Shown here: positions 1 to 10,909 of the stretch, piece after piece
How positions within the stretch are numbered: position 1 is the stretch's first letter
How the letters are laid out: each line of letters starts with the position of its first letter
NCBI RefSeq assembly: GCF_010667575.1
Contig: NZ_JAABNT010000001.1
Location: 372,001 to 436,000, forward strand
Source: Sulfitobacter sediminilitoris
GTDB taxonomy: Bacteria > Pseudomonadota > Alphaproteobacteria > Rhodobacterales > Rhodobacteraceae
Direction of reading: 5' to 3'
Length of the DNA: 64,000 nt
The notes under the pieces: generated by a model
Seen by the model: only the letters and a program-made list of their open reading frames with translations
Database searches by the model: none
What the model was told of the DNA's origin: nothing
Made by a program: the position numbers and the translations under genes

Positions 1-800
1 TGGGCGATCGCTATCTGCAGTTTGACGGCAGCGGCCTGACCTCAGCTGATGCTGGCGCACCTGTGTTGGGTGAATTGGCCGTTGTCGCCGGGGTCGACAT
101 TCTGGCCACCATCGCGGCAAACAACGGCCCCTATGTCGTCCCCACGAACGAAGACATTGATACCGACGGCGACGGAATCATCTCTCCGGACGAGGAAGCG
201 GATGCAGCTTTCGCTGACGACCTCAATGAATTGCTGTACGTCTGTTTTGCCAAGGGAACACTGATCGAGACCCCCTCAGGCCCTTGTTTCATTGAGACAT
301 TGACCGAAGGGGACATGGTCAACACACTGGATCACGGACCACAGGAAATCCGCTGGATCGGGAACCAAAGGGTCCCGGGAACCGGGCCGAATGCACCCGT
401 CCACATCGCTGCCGGGGCGCTTGGGAATATCCGCCCCCTGATCGTTTCGCAAAATCACCGGATGCTGATCACCGGCCCCATGGCAGAATTGATGTTTGGT
501 GAGGCAGAGGTATTGGTGGCGGCCAAGCATCTGGTCAATGACGGCTCCATACGGATCGTGCCTTGCAGGGAGGTCCGCTATTACCATTTTCTGTGTGACC
601 AACATCAAATCGTCTTTGCCGAAGGCTGCCCGGCGGAATCGCTTTTTCCCGGTGCTCAAACACTCAAAAGCGTCGATGTCGAAGCGCGGGACGAGATCAT
701 TCGCATTTTTCCACAGCTGGCGCTGAATGACAGCGACAGTACGCTGTCGCGCTACACACTTTCAGGGCGAGAGGCCGCAGCGCTGCACGACGTGGCATAA
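1..800 (+). CDS. Hint-domain (hedgehog/intein) protein, 5' truncated by window edge
   Basis: The reading frame is open from position 3 with no stop before the visible part, so the gene starts outside the window. A calcium-loop-like segment (DTDGDGIISPDEE, EF-hand or dockerin type) precedes a Hint_2-type domain. That domain opens with CFAKGTLIETPSGP, where Cys is the would-be nucleophile, and continues through the block carrying SQNHRML to a C-terminus ending about 15 residues after TLSGREAAAL. In Rhodobacteraceae such domains typically form the C-terminus of large secreted, often RTX or calcium-binding, proteins. Self-cleavage is possible but not shown. The GTG at 63 could be read as a start, but the uninterrupted upstream frame argues against it. 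Confidence 0.8.
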   Translation, partial: GDRYLQFDGSGLTSADAGAPVLGELAVVAGVDILATIAANNGPYVVPTNEDIDTDGDGIISPDEEADAAFADDLNELLYVCFAKGTLIETPSGPCFIETLTEGDMVNTLDHGPQEIRWIGNQRVPGTGPNAPVHIAAGALGNIRPLIVSQNHRMLITGPMAELMFGEAEVLVAAKHLVNDGSIRIVPCREVRYYHFLCDQHQIVFAEGCPAESLFPGAQTLKSVDVEARDEIIRIFPQLALNDSDSTLSRYTLSGREAAALHDVA

Positions 801-805
801 GTGTG

Positions 806-1261
806 CTAGAGCGGCCCCGGCATCCGCTCTTCGCTCAGCAGCACATTCGCCTCAACCTCTCCCGCGCCGGGCAGCGTCATGATCCGACGACGCAACACGC
901 GCTCAAAGTCCGGTAGATCCCGCGCCACCACCCGCAGGCGGTAATCATAAAGCCCCAACACGTGCTCAACCGTCTGCACCTCCGGGATTGCCGATACTGC
1001 CCGCTCGAAATCTTCCAGTGATACGCGGCCCTTGGTGGCGAGTTTGATGCCCAGAAAGACCGTGACGCCAAAACCCAGTTTTTCTGCCGATAGCCGCAAA
1101 CGTTTACCAGCGATCACACCTGCCTCTTCCAGCCGCTTGATCCGCCGCCACGTCGCCGGTTGCGACAGGCCAAAGCGTTTTCCCAGCGCACTGGCCGACT
1201 GCCGCGCATCGCGGCCCAACGCGTGGATGAGCTTGCGGTCAATCTCGTCCAATTCGGTCAT
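806..1261 (-). CDS. Lrp/AsnC family transcriptional regulator (second of tandem pair)
   Basis: A 151-residue protein of standard Lrp/AsnC length. The N-terminal winged HTH (about residues 4-60) contains LDEIDRKLIHAL and the recognition region SQPATWRRIKRLEEAGVI. The C-terminal RAM/AsnC effector domain (about 66-145) carries the GLYDYRLRVVARD strand typical of amino-acid-binding regulators. Its ATG overlaps the stop of the upstream Lrp gene by 4 nt (ATGA), so the two are probably translationally coupled. Paired Lrp genes can form hetero-oligomers or sense different amino acids; the divergent neighbour ilvC suggests branched-chain amino acids as an inferred signal. Confidence 0.93.
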   Translation of the reverse strand: MTELDEIDRKLIHALGRDARQSASALGKRFGLSQPATWRRIKRLEEAGVIAGKRLRLSAEKLGFGVTVFLGIKLATKGRVSLEDFERAVSAIPEVQTVEHVLGLYDYRLRVVARDLPDFERVLRRRIMTLPGAGEVEANVLLSEERMPGPL

Positions 1262-1713
1262 AGCGGCAGGGTTTCCTCGGACTTGATCCGCGCGACGTGC
1301 ATCAGCGCCTCAATATCTGCGATGTGCGGAAGGGTCAGGATACGTGCGCGGTAGATTTCCTGATAATGCGCCATGTCGCGGGCGATAATGGACAGGCGCG
1401 CGTCAACCCGGCCCAGAAAGGTCTGAACCTCGATCACTTCGGGCACTTTGCGCGCCTCTGCCAGAAAACTGTCAAAGGCATTGCCTTGGGTCTTGTCCAG
1501 CGTCACACGCAGCGACACCTCGACAGAATAGCCAAGCGCGGACCAGTTGATGACTGCACCCAGACCTTCCACCACCCCCGCCTCTTCCATTCGCGCGATG
1601 CGCCGTGCTGCCCTGCCCGGCGTCATGCCGCAACGCTCGGCCAGCTCACCGGGGCTAAGGCTGGGGTCGGCCTGCCAGTAGCGCAGCAACCGTCGATCCT
1701 GATCATCAAGCAT
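1258..1713 (-). CDS. Lrp/AsnC family transcriptional regulator (first of tandem pair)
   Basis: A 151-residue Lrp/AsnC protein. The N-terminal HTH begins MLDDQDRRLLRYWQADP and contains MTPGRAARRIARMEEAGVV. The AsnC ligand-binding domain follows, with a TFLGRVDARLSIIARD strand. It is only moderately similar to its downstream partner, so the pair is either an old duplication or two independent paralogues. It is transcribed divergently from ilvC across a 136-nt gap that contains a dyad element. Autoregulation together with control of ilvC is an inference from this layout. Confidence 0.93.
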   Translation of the reverse strand: MLDDQDRRLLRYWQADPSLSPGELAERCGMTPGRAARRIARMEEAGVVEGLGAVINWSALGYSVEVSLRVTLDKTQGNAFDSFLAEARKVPEVIEVQTFLGRVDARLSIIARDMAHYQEIYRARILTLPHIADIEALMHVARIKSEETLPL

Positions 1714-1725
1714 GAATTTTCCGGA

Positions 1726-2872
<1,147 letters not shown>

Positions 2873-2880
2873 AAAACCAA

Positions 2881-2908
2881 GGCCCGGGAGCAGATCCCGG
2901 GCCTTTTT
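2881..2908 (+). terminator. Rho-independent terminator of ilvC
   Basis: A perfect 9-bp stem, GGCCCGGGA / TCCCGGGCC, encloses a GCAGA loop and is followed by five T. It begins 8 nt after the ilvC stop. Confidence 0.92.
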
Positions 2909-2912
2909 CGAT

Positions 2913-3083
2913 TTATACGTCGGCGGGTTTGCCGTGCGATGATTTGTCCTTGGCGAGCGTTGATTTTTCCGCTGTTGGGTCTTTCATACGCTTTTCTGTC
3001 TTCTGCTTGCTGACAAAGGCGAATGTCGCCACGAGCAGCAGGGTGAAGAAAAACATTGCGCCGACAAGTGATGTCCAGTCCAT
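2913..3083 (-). CDS. Small single-pass membrane protein
   Basis: This 56-residue protein has one predicted TM helix (about residues 6-24, SLVGAMFFFTLLLVATFAF) followed by a charged tail rich in Lys, Asp and Ser. The ATG at 3083 is chosen because AGGAGA stands 8-10 nt upstream; a longer in-frame version to 3224 has no such support. The gene converges on ilvC and could share its terminator region. No family was recognised; the layout resembles small accessory membrane proteins of unknown role. Confidence 0.6.
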   Translation of the reverse strand: MDWTSLVGAMFFFTLLLVATFAFVSKQKTEKRMKDPTAEKSTLAKDKSSHGKPADV

Positions 3084-3236
3084 GAGAGTAGTCTCCTGTT
3101 TTGCTTCTTGCGTTGACGGACAAACGCCGCCACCTACCTGACGTTCCCAACCAAATTGTCGCAGCACCCACGTCGAGGACATCAGGATGCCGAGAACTGT
3201 TCGGTATTGCCCGGCCCGCCCCACCGCGCCTCATTG

Positions 3237-4175
3237 ATGCAAAAAGTGAAAAAGATGCCCCAAGCCCCTCAGATCACATACAAAAGCTGGCTGATGATTG
3301 CCGTGCTTGCCTTTGTCTGGGGTGGCACCTTCTTGGTGACCGAAGTGGCGCTGACCGGCATCACCCCATTCTGACTTGCTGCAGCACGGGTCGGTTTTGC
3401 CGCAGCTGTCATGCTGTTCATCTGGGCCATTCGTGGCTTTGCGCTGTTTGCCGAACCGCCTGATCGGGAGATAATCTTCACACTCATCGCCGTTGGCGGA
3501 CTTAGCGGGGCGATCCCCTTTACCCTTCTGGCCTGGGGGCAGCAGTATGTGACATCGGGCTTTGCCGGGGTGTCCATGGCCTCGACCGCGCTGATCGTGC
3601 TGCCGTTGGCACATTTCTTCGTGCCGGGAGAGCGGCTGACCCCGCGACGGGTGTTTGGCTTTGTTGTGGGCTTCGTCGGCGTGGTCATCCTGATTGGGGG
3701 ACAGGCGTTTGAAACCTCCGGTCAATCGCTTGAGACCGCAGGACGGCTTGCCTGCATCGGCGGCGCCAGTTGCTATGCCACGAGTTCGACCCTGATGCGC
3801 CGACTGCCGGCCATTGATCCGATTGGACTGGCTTCGATCCTGTTGATCATTGGTTCTTGCCTGATCATCCCTACCGCCTTCATCGTTGAAGGTCCGCCCC
3901 CGCTTCCTGCCCCGAATATCCTGCTGGTTCTCGCATTTCTGGGCCTTGTCCCCACTGCAATGGCGAATTTCATGCGCGTGCTGGTGGTGCGCAGCGCGGG
4001 ACCGGTGTTCATGTCACTGGTGAATTATCAGGTTCCGGTATGGTCCGTGGTTCTGGGTGCACTGATCCTGAGCGAACCGCTTCCGGCCGCGCTGCTTTAC
4101 GCGATGGTGCTGATCCTTGCCGGGCTGGGGATCAGCCAATACGGCGCGCTACGGCGGATGTTTGGCGGCCCGTGA
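3237..4175 (+). pseudogene. DMT/EamA family exporter interrupted by one nonsense codon
   Basis: Two collinear segments in one frame form a complete EamA-type permease of about 312 codons, with around ten hydrophobic helices and two EamA repeats. A TGA at 3372-3374 separates them. The context is ITPF-stop-LAAARVGFAAA, where EamA proteins normally have PFWLAAAR, so a single TGG to TGA change explains the break. The start is probably 3237 or 3255. The remaining 3' frame could start at 3411 and give 254 residues lacking the first TM helix and part of the second. Decay appears very recent because the rest of the frame is intact. A sequencing error or genuine readthrough cannot be excluded. Confidence 0.85.
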
Positions 4176-4208
4176 AGCGAGCGTATCGCCTCCGCCTGAC
4201 GACTAAAC

Positions 4209-5555
4209 TTAGGTACTCACAGCACCTTCCACCGCGGCCACGACCGTATTGACGGCCTGTTCCATCAGCGTCGCATCCTCGTGTTCGGCCATAACCCGTA
4301 CCAGCGGTTCTGTACCTGACTTTCGGATCAACAATCGGCCCCCACCCGACAAATCTGCCTCGGCCTGAGCAATTGCCCCTTTGACGAGGTCAGCCTCAAG
4401 AGGTGTCTGACCCACCTGAAATCGCACGTTCTTGAGCAATTGCGGAACTGGCTCAAACTGGTGGAGCAGTTCCGACGCCGTTTTTTCAGAGCGCACCATC
4501 TCGGCCAGAAATTGCAGACCTGCCATAAGGCCATCGCCCGTGGTGGCGTGATCTGTCATGACGATGTGGCCTGATTGTTCGCCGCCCAGGTTGAAGCCAC
4601 CCTCGCGCATCCGCTCCACAACATATCGGTCACCGACGCTGGTGCGTTCCAGCCGCAGACCACGTGCCTCAAGGAAATGCTCAAGGCCAAGGTTGCTCAT
4701 CACCGTGGCAACCAGTGCGCCACCTTTGAGTTTTTCCTCTTCCGCCCAGCTTGCGGCCATCAACGCCATGAATTGGTCACCGTCGCCAATCTTGCCTTTT
4801 TCGTCGATCAGGATCACCCGGTCCGCATCCCCATCCAGACACAGACCCAGATGCGCGCCATGCGCGACGACCAGTTCGGCTGCCGCCTGCGGCTGGGTTG
4901 ATCCGCACCCTTCGTTGATATTGTGCCCATTCGGAGAAACACCCATGGGGATGACTGTCGCGCCCAGTTCCCAAAGGCATTCAGGAGCAACACGATGTGC
5001 CGCACCATTGGCGCAGTCCACGACGACCTTCAGGCCGTCAAGCCGCATCTGACGCGGGAACGAAGACTTCACCCGTTCGATATAGCGGTAGCGGCCATCG
5101 TCAATGCGTTTCGCGCGACCGATTTCGCCGGCGTCTGCAGGCTCCACCCCGCTTTCAACCAGCGCCTCAATCTCAGCCTCGACCGTATCGGACAATTTGA
5201 ACCCATCTGGCCCAAAAAACTTGATACCGTTGTCATGCGCAGGGTTATGGCTGGCGGAAATCATCACCCCCAGATCAGCCCGCATCGACCGGGTCAGCAG
5301 ACCCACCGCAGGGGTCGGCACAGGCCCCAGCAAAAGCACGTTCATGCCTGTGCTGGTTAGGCCCGCCGTCAGCGCGTTCTCGAACATATAGCCTGACAGA
5401 CGCGTGTCCTTGCCGATCACCACCCGGTGCACGGCGCTGTGATCACGGCGAAACTGTCGCCCCACCGCCGCGCCAATCCGCAGCGCCATTTCCGGCGTCA
5501 TCGGGTGAACATTGGCCGTGCCGCGCACGCCATCCGTACCAAAAAGCTTTTTCAT
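4209..5555 (-). CDS. glmM: Phosphoglucosamine mutase
   Basis: A 448-residue alpha-D-phosphohexomutase that converts GlcN-6-P to GlcN-1-P for UDP-GlcNAc, peptidoglycan and LPS synthesis. The N-terminus [12 protein letters not shown] is canonical. The active-site phosphoserine loop is [17 protein letters not shown], the metal loop is DGDADR, the sugar loop is GGEQSGHI, and the phosphate loop is [12 protein letters not shown]. The ATG at 5555 overlaps the folP stop by 4 nt. The folB-folP-glmM linkage resembles the folP-glmM pairing known from many proteobacteria. Confidence 0.98.
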   Translation of the reverse strand: MKKLFGTDGVRGTANVHPMTPEMALRIGAAVGRQFRRDHSAVHRVVIGKDTRLSGYMFENALTAGLTSTGMNVLLLGPVPTPAVGLLTRSMRADLGVMISASHNPAHDNGIKFFGPDGFKLSDTVEAEIEALVESGVEPADAGEIGRAKRIDDGRYRYIERVKSSFPRQMRLDGLKVVVDCANGAAHRVAPECLWELGATVIPMGVSPNGHNINEGCGSTQPQAAAELVVAHGAHLGLCLDGDADRVILIDEKGKIGDGDQFMALMAASWAEEEKLKGGALVATVMSNLGLEHFLEARGLRLERTSVGDRYVVERMREGGFNLGGEQSGHIVMTDHATTGDGLMAGLQFLAEMVRSEKTASELLHQFEPVPQLLKNVRFQVGQTPLEADLVKGAIAQAEADLSGGGRLLIRKSGTEPLVRVMAEHEDATLMEQAVNTVVAAVEGAVST

Positions 5556-6577
5556 AGATGTCTTCCTGACATGGCCGCCCGCCAAAGCGCAATGGCCTGA
5601 ATTGTTTCAGGGACATCATGCACTCGCACAAGTTGGATACCATGGGAAAGAGCGGCCAATGCGACCCCTAGACTTCCCGGTGCGCGGGAATCTGACTGCG
5701 GTGCGGCGCCAATCGTTCCGATAAAGCGTTTGCGCGACGCACCAAGCAGGATCGGCGTGCCAAGACTGTGAAAAAGGCCCAATCGCGCCAGCAGGGTCAG
5801 GTTATGCTCAAGCGTCTTGCCAAATCCGATACCGGGGTCCGCGATGATGCGGGTTCGCGAGATGCCGATCTGTTCCAGTTTTGCGATCTGGCCTTCAAGA
5901 AAATCAAAGACGTCCAGAAGCACATCATCATATTGCGGATCGTTCTGCATGGTTGCCGGATCACCAAGCGCATGCATCACGCAAACCGGCAGGTCATGGC
6001 GCGCCGCCAAAGGGGCCAGATCCGCGTCATAGGTAAAGCCGGAGACATCGTTGATCAGGCCCGCACCGGCTGCAACGGCGGCTTCGGCAACCTTGGCTTT
6101 GCGGGTGTCGATTGAAATCAACGTATTCACGGCGGCATCGCGCAGCCCCTTGATCACAGGTACGGTACGCTGGATTTCCTCGTCCGGATCGACCGTAGCG
6201 GCGCCGGGTCGTGTAGATTCGCCCCCGATATCAATGATATCGACACCCAGCTTCTGCATCTCCTGTCCTGCGCGCACTGCATCCTTCGCCGCCGCGTGCA
6301 GCCCGCCATCGGAAAAGCTGTCCGGGGTGGTATTTAGAATGCCCATCACACGAGGCTGTGCGAGGTCATTATTACCGACATCGGACCGTGGCGCGGAAAG
6401 CCGGTCGATGACCTCCCCCGGTGCTTCAGAGACAGGGATCACTTGCGGCAGGCGTCCCCGTGCCAGGACTTCCAGATGAGTGAACCACCCCCAGCCACCA
6501 GCAAGCCGCATCGCCCCCGTGGGACGTCCCGGGCCCACCTGCACCAATGGGCGAAAATAGTCGCGCGTGCCAGTCAC
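5552..6577 (-). CDS. folP: Dihydropteroate synthase
   Basis: Condenses p-aminobenzoate with 6-hydroxymethyl-dihydropterin pyrophosphate in folate synthesis; this is the sulfonamide target. The TIM-barrel signatures are [26 protein letters not shown] and GASRKRFIG. At 341 residues it has about 75 extra N-terminal residues before the first signature compared with the minimal enzyme. The start is a GTG that overlaps the folB stop by 4 nt (GTGA), and its own stop overlaps glmM, so the three genes form a tightly coupled unit. Confidence 0.97.
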   Translation of the reverse strand: MTGTRDYFRPLVQVGPGRPTGAMRLAGGWGWFTHLEVLARGRLPQVIPVSEAPGEVIDRLSAPRSDVGNNDLAQPRVMGILNTTPDSFSDGGLHAAAKDAVRAGQEMQKLGVDIIDIGGESTRPGAATVDPDEEIQRTVPVIKGLRDAAVNTLISIDTRKAKVAEAAVAAGAGLINDVSGFTYDADLAPLAARHDLPVCVMHALGDPATMQNDPQYDDVLLDVFDFLEGQIAKLEQIGISRTRIIADPGIGFGKTLEHNLTLLARLGLFHSLGTPILLGASRKRFIGTIGAAPQSDSRAPGSLGVALAALSHGIQLVRVHDVPETIQAIALWRAAMSGRHL

Positions 6578-7497
6578 AGGTGCATCTGATCCACGGGCAT
6601 TGCGCGCAAGGGGACATTGGTGCCCGTCGGCAAGTCAGCACCGATCACAAGCATCTCCTGCGCATCAAAGGTCGCTGCAAACCACGCGGCAAGAGCGACG
6701 GCATCACGCGGCTGCGCTGAAGGGGTATCCACGGAATCGAGCACAATCTTGGAGGGGGCCCAAACGCAAGTCTGGCCGTTCTTCATCGCCCAGTCGAGTT
6801 CCGTGCGTGTCTCCACGACAACGCAGCGGTCATCGCGTGCGGCAAGCACCCAAGCGTTCTGTTCGATGGCCAGCAGGTCAATCCGCCGCTGCGCCATCTT
6901 GTGTGGCACTTGGGGGGCGGGCACGTCGTCCGCCCCGACACAGATAATCAATGGACTGCCCAACGCCTCCAACTGGTCCAGCCAGCCTTTCAGGTGCGGA
7001 GAGGCAATGGCAGCATTGCTCAGAAACACCATTTCAGGATGCGGCGCATCGTCCTGTTCCAACACCGGTGTCGGCTCACCTTCGCGGGCGCGCACAATTT
7101 CGACACCCAGTGCCCCCGGCCCCCGGTCCAGTTTCTCAATGCGCACGAAGGCACGTACCGCCTGCGGCTCAAGCAGAATGCGTTCTGCCACACGCTCGGC
7201 CAATGTCTCAAGCAGCGCCAGCCGCTCCACCGCCAACTCAGCGGCGATGGCTTCGGTGACCCGGTCATAGCTGAGAATGCGGTCCACATCATCGTCGATA
7301 GGACCACTCAGCGGCTGCACCTCGACGACGACATTGAAACAAATGCGCTGGGTAACCCCGCGCTCAGCCTGAAAAGCACCGATTTCAACCTCGACGATGT
7401 GGTCTCGCAGGGAAATTCGGTCAAGCGGGTCGGCCCCGGCCATCGCCTCGGCCCGTTCAGAGGGGTGGGCAAAAGCAAGTCGGACTTCGTTTGACAT
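6574..7497 (-). CDS. folB: Dihydroneopterin aldolase with C-terminal extension
   Basis: The N-terminal part (about residues 25-135) is a FolB-type domain: it begins with RISLRDHIVEVEIGAFQAERG and contains the helical LAVERLALLETLAERVAERIL segment with its conserved Glu. It would convert dihydroneopterin to 6-hydroxymethyl-dihydropterin just upstream of folP. The protein is 307 residues, whereas FolB alone is about 120. The remaining half (about 145-307) carries DWAMKNGQTCVW and is not recognised. The chosen start has GAGGG about 8 nt upstream. No folK is adjacent, so the C-terminal half could be an unrelated partner domain; I cannot assign it. Confidence 0.85.
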   Translation of the reverse strand: MSNEVRLAFAHPSERAEAMAGADPLDRISLRDHIVEVEIGAFQAERGVTQRICFNVVVEVQPLSGPIDDDVDRILSYDRVTEAIAAELAVERLALLETLAERVAERILLEPQAVRAFVRIEKLDRGPGALGVEIVRAREGEPTPVLEQDDAPHPEMVFLSNAAIASPHLKGWLDQLEALGSPLIICVGADDVPAPQVPHKMAQRRIDLLAIEQNAWVLAARDDRCVVVETRTELDWAMKNGQTCVWAPSKIVLDSVDTPSAQPRDAVALAAWFAATFDAQEMLVIGADLPTGTNVPLRAMPVDQMHL

Positions 7498-7600
7498 GGA
7501 CTGGCCCTCAACTGATCTGATCAAGGCGGTTTAGCCCGCCTTCCGCACATCTATCAGCCCGGTTTCCGGCAGGCCAGCGTTCGAAACCGTCAGAACCGGA

Positions 7601-8242
7601 TCAGTTGGACGCGGTACGCCATGTATGACGGTAGAAAAGATGCACGCCGATCTTTGCCGTACGGGTATAGACCTTGGACCAGCGCGGACGCACAGCGGTC
7701 GTGTGGTAATGCGTGGCACCATCGGTCAAGCTGGGGACTTCTCCGTCCATCATATACCGCGCGACCTTGCCTACGCGGGCAAACGCACGCGGTTCGGCGA
7801 TAACTTCGGCGTAACCATCACAAGTATATGTGAACTGGCACTGGTATTTCTTGCCGGTGCCCTGATTGATTACGGCGCACAACGATCCGGGAAAGCGTGC
7901 GCTTTTCACGCGGTTCATGATCACCTCAGCCACGGCAAACTGGCCCTTTACGGTCTCTCCACGCGCTTCGAAATAAAGTGCCTCGGCCAGACACCGCCAT
8001 TGTTCAGACCCACTGGCCTTAGGCTGTGCATCAATCCATTTGCGCGAAAACTGAACGCTGCCCTTTGGTGCGGCGGGTTGTGCGACAAACTCCTGAAGCC
8101 GCTTGGTGCCAGCTGACTTCAGCCCCTGTGCTTCAATCCGTGCAAGGTCCTCTGCTTTTTCCGACGACGCGGAAACGGTCAGCGGCACAACACTTAACGC
8201 GCCCAGCATAAGGGCAAAGAGCGAACGACGAAGGGCAGACAT
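7601..8242 (-). CDS. SleB-like cell wall hydrolase (Hydrolase_2)
   Basis: A 213-residue exported protein with an N-terminal signal peptide (ALRRSLFALMLGALSVVPLT, cleavage near VSAS). The C-terminal SleB/CwlJ domain carries LAEALYFEARGE with the conserved Glu, then GQFAVAEVIMNRV and a late GATHYHTTAVRPRWS segment. The predicted role is cleavage of peptidoglycan in the periplasm. Two Cys pairs (WRCLAE/SLCAVI and YQCQFTYTC) may form disulfides. An upstream TTG at 8254 would add four residues. Confidence 0.9.
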   Translation of the reverse strand: MSALRRSLFALMLGALSVVPLTVSASSEKAEDLARIEAQGLKSAGTKRLQEFVAQPAAPKGSVQFSRKWIDAQPKASGSEQWRCLAEALYFEARGETVKGQFAVAEVIMNRVKSARFPGSLCAVINQGTGKKYQCQFTYTCDGYAEVIAEPRAFARVGKVARYMMDGEVPSLTDGATHYHTTAVRPRWSKVYTRTAKIGVHLFYRHTWRTASN

Positions 8243-8356
8243 TGGCAGACTCAACGGTAATTACGGATGGCCAGCGCCTAAACAAATTTATCCACAGGGA
8301 CAACCCAAGGACAAAGCGTTACGCTGAATCCCGCCCATAGCTACATTTTGTAGCAC

Positions 8357-10909
8357 TTATCCCGCATCTGGGTACCCAATCTTGTGGCTGATCGCCAACT
8401 GGGCCGCTGCCAACCTTGCTACCGGAACGCGAAACGGAGAGCAAGAAACATAATCAAATCCCGCATCACGGCAAAATGCAATTGATTCGGGGTTACCGCC
8501 ATGCTCGCCACAAATGGATAGGGTGATGCCCGGTTGCGCCTGTCTGCCGCGTGCCGCACCCAGCTGCAAAAGCTCTCCTACACCATCAGTATCAAGCACA
8601 TGAAACGGATCTTCGGCAAAAACACCCTGCTGGACGTAGTCCGACATGAAACGCCCTGCGTCGTCACGGGACAGGCCGTAGGTCATCTGTGTCAGGTCAT
8701 TGGTACCAAAACTGAGAAACGCACAGTTTGGGGCAATTTCCGCAGCCCGTAACGCCGCGCGCGGCGTCTCGACCATCACACCCAGCCGATAGGTGAAGAT
8801 CGCGTCCTGTTCGTTACGCACCGCAGCGGCCACAGCATCGATTGATGTCTTTACAAGCTCGACCTCACGCTTGGCTGACACCAGTGGGATCATGATTTCC
8901 GGCACCACCGGCTCCCCGTCGCGGCTGGCCTCAATCGTCGCTTCGAATATCGCGCGGGCCTGCATCTCGTAAATCTCGGGTACCGTCACGCCAAGCCGTA
9001 CGCCACGCAAACCCAGCATGGGGTTGTATTCTGACATCGCCTCGATCCGGCGCGTCACGTTCGATAGCGGCAGATCAAGCGCATCAGCCAGCTCGCGCTG
9101 ACCGGCCTTATCCATCGGGAGGAACTCATGCAGGGGCGGATCAAAAAGCCGGATGCAGACGGGCTGTCCCTGCATGATGCGGAACAGCTGGGTAAAGTCA
9201 TCTCGCTGCATCGGCAGCAGGCGTTCCAGCACAGCACGGCGGTCTTCCCCGGTTTCGGCAAAGATCATCTCGCGCATCACGGTCAATCGACCGGGATCGA
9301 AAAACATATGTTCCGTCCGGCAAAGACCGATGCCGTGAGCATCGAAGTTGCGCGCGGTCTGCGCGTCGGCGGGTGTGTCGGCATTGGCTCGAATGCCAAT
9401 ATCTGCAGCATCCTCGGCCCAAGCCATCAATCGCGTGAAATTGTCGTCCAATGCGGCTTCCCTCATCTCGACCGCGCCGGCGATGATCTCCCCGCTGGAC
9501 CCGTCGACCGTAATCTCGTCACCTTCATTGAACACACGGCCATCGCTGGTGATCAGTTGTTTGCGGCGTGCGTTGAATTTCAGGTTTGATGCCCCCACCA
9601 CGCACGGAAGGCCCATGCCACGCCCGATCACAGCCGCATGGCTGGTGATTCCACCGCGTTCGGTCAGAACGGCGACTGCAGCATGCATGCCGCGGATGTC
9701 TTCGGGGCTGGTCTCGCGCCGGATCAGAATACAGTTTTCCCCGCGCGAGGCACTTGCCTGCGCATCTGTTGCGGAAAACACCATCTTGCCGGTCGCCGCC
9801 CCGGGACTGGCGGCGATACCACGCCCGATCACATCGCGCTTGGCACCCGGTTCTACCTGTCGGTGCAAAAGTTCTGTTAGGGTTCGTGGCTGCACACGCA
9901 TCAGCGCTTCCTCGCGCGGAATGATGCCCTCGTCGGCAAGGGCCACCGCAATTCGGACCGCCGCCCGAGACGACCGGGCCACACGCACACCGTCAAGAAT
10001 ATGCAGTTTGCCGTCTTCGATCACGAATTCCACCTGCATTTCCGCGCGCAGTTTCCTGCGCATCAAAGCCGCGTGTTCAACCAGTTCCTTGAAGGCCTCC
10101 GGCGCCAGCTCTTCCAGCGACGGCCCCCGCGGATCCTTGGTCAGATACATCGTCGCCGCATCCCCTTGCAGCGCATCACGCCCCTGCGACTGGCTCAGGT
10201 AACGCCCCGTGATCTGCGGCAGGCCGGTTTCGCTGTCGACAAGTTGCAGCACGCCCGAGCCGCACTGCCCCTGCCCCACGCCAAAGGCCATTTCCTGCAC
10301 CACAAGTCCGAGGCCAGCATCACCAGGGGCACCCTTGGCCTGTCTCAGCAAGCGAGCCGAGGTGCCGTCCCATGCCCGCGCCATGGAGCGCAGCACGGCA
10401 GTTAATTGAACGGTGGGGTCCTGAGGGAATTCCTCTTCGGTTTCGACCTCGTAGGCATGAAGCGACTGCGCCAGAGCAGAACGGCCATCGCCTGTCACAT
10501 CGTCAAACATATCCGGGTCAAGGCGCGCGACATTCACCGCATAGGATTGCACGAAACGGGTATAAATGGCGGCGGCCGCTTCCTCACCAATACTTTCGCA
10601 CAACTCTTGGAAACGCTGGTTGTTGATGCCGATGTTCAGAACCGCCCCCGGCCCACCCCAATCGGGATCCTGGCTCGAGGGACGCACACACATCAGCGCA
10701 CCTTCTGGCATCTCGGCCACGACAGCAGCGACATCCGGCATATCGCCCGTGGCAATGCGCTGCACCGCTTGAAACGAAATCGCCACCGTGGGCGGCACCG
10801 GCAGATCAAGCCGGACAAGCCGCTGCAGGCACTTGGCCCGACCCCCGTGGGTTTCATTCTTGATCGGCGCGGTGGGTGTCACCAGCGTCGTGTTGGGATT
10901 ATTCTGCAC
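8357..10909 (-). CDS. ppdK: Pyruvate phosphate dikinase family protein, divergent N-terminus
   Basis: About 850 residues with the PPDK layout: nucleotide-binding domain, swivelling phospho-His domain and C-terminal PEP/pyruvate TIM barrel. The His domain is intact (GGITSHAAVIGRGMG), as are the barrel motifs FGTNDLTQMTYGLSRDD and the catalytic Cys in LSICGEHGG. The N-terminal ATP-grasp region is atypical: VRPSSQDPDWGGPGAV stands where PPDKs have VRSGARASMPGMMDT, and LHILDGVRVARSSRAA where they have LQTRNGKRTAAA. A GTG start at 10909 is preferred because AAGAGG precedes it by 7-8 nt; an ATG at 10939 gives 860 residues. Canonical ATP/Pi-dependent activity is therefore uncertain. Confidence 0.85.
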   Translation of the reverse strand: MQNNPNTTLVTPTAPIKNETHGGRAKCLQRLVRLDLPVPPTVAISFQAVQRIATGDMPDVAAVVAEMPEGALMCVRPSSQDPDWGGPGAVLNIGINNQRFQELCESIGEEAAAAIYTRFVQSYAVNVARLDPDMFDDVTGDGRSALAQSLHAYEVETEEEFPQDPTVQLTAVLRSMARAWDGTSARLLRQAKGAPGDAGLGLVVQEMAFGVGQGQCGSGVLQLVDSETGLPQITGRYLSQSQGRDALQGDAATMYLTKDPRGPSLEELAPEAFKELVEHAALMRRKLRAEMQVEFVIEDGKLHILDGVRVARSSRAAVRIAVALADEGIIPREEALMRVQPRTLTELLHRQVEPGAKRDVIGRGIAASPGAATGKMVFSATDAQASASRGENCILIRRETSPEDIRGMHAAVAVLTERGGITSHAAVIGRGMGLPCVVGASNLKFNARRKQLITSDGRVFNEGDEITVDGSSGEIIAGAVEMREAALDDNFTRLMAWAEDAADIGIRANADTPADAQTARNFDAHGIGLCRTEHMFFDPGRLTVMREMIFAETGEDRRAVLERLLPMQRDDFTQLFRIMQGQPVCIRLFDPPLHEFLPMDKAGQRELADALDLPLSNVTRRIEAMSEYNPMLGLRGVRLGVTVPEIYEMQARAIFEATIEASRDGEPVVPEIMIPLVSAKREVELVKTSIDAVAAAVRNEQDAIFTYRLGVMVETPRAALRAAEIAPNCAFLSFGTNDLTQMTYGLSRDDAGRFMSDYVQQGVFAEDPFHVLDTDGVGELLQLGAARGRQAQPGITLSICGEHGGNPESIAFCRDAGFDYVSCSPFRVPVARLAAAQLAISHKIGYPDAG

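Noticed and set aside
3372..3374. TGA read as selenocysteine in the EamA permease
   Set aside because: EamA proteins have Trp at this place and are not selenoproteins; no SECIS-like hairpin was seen right after the codon.
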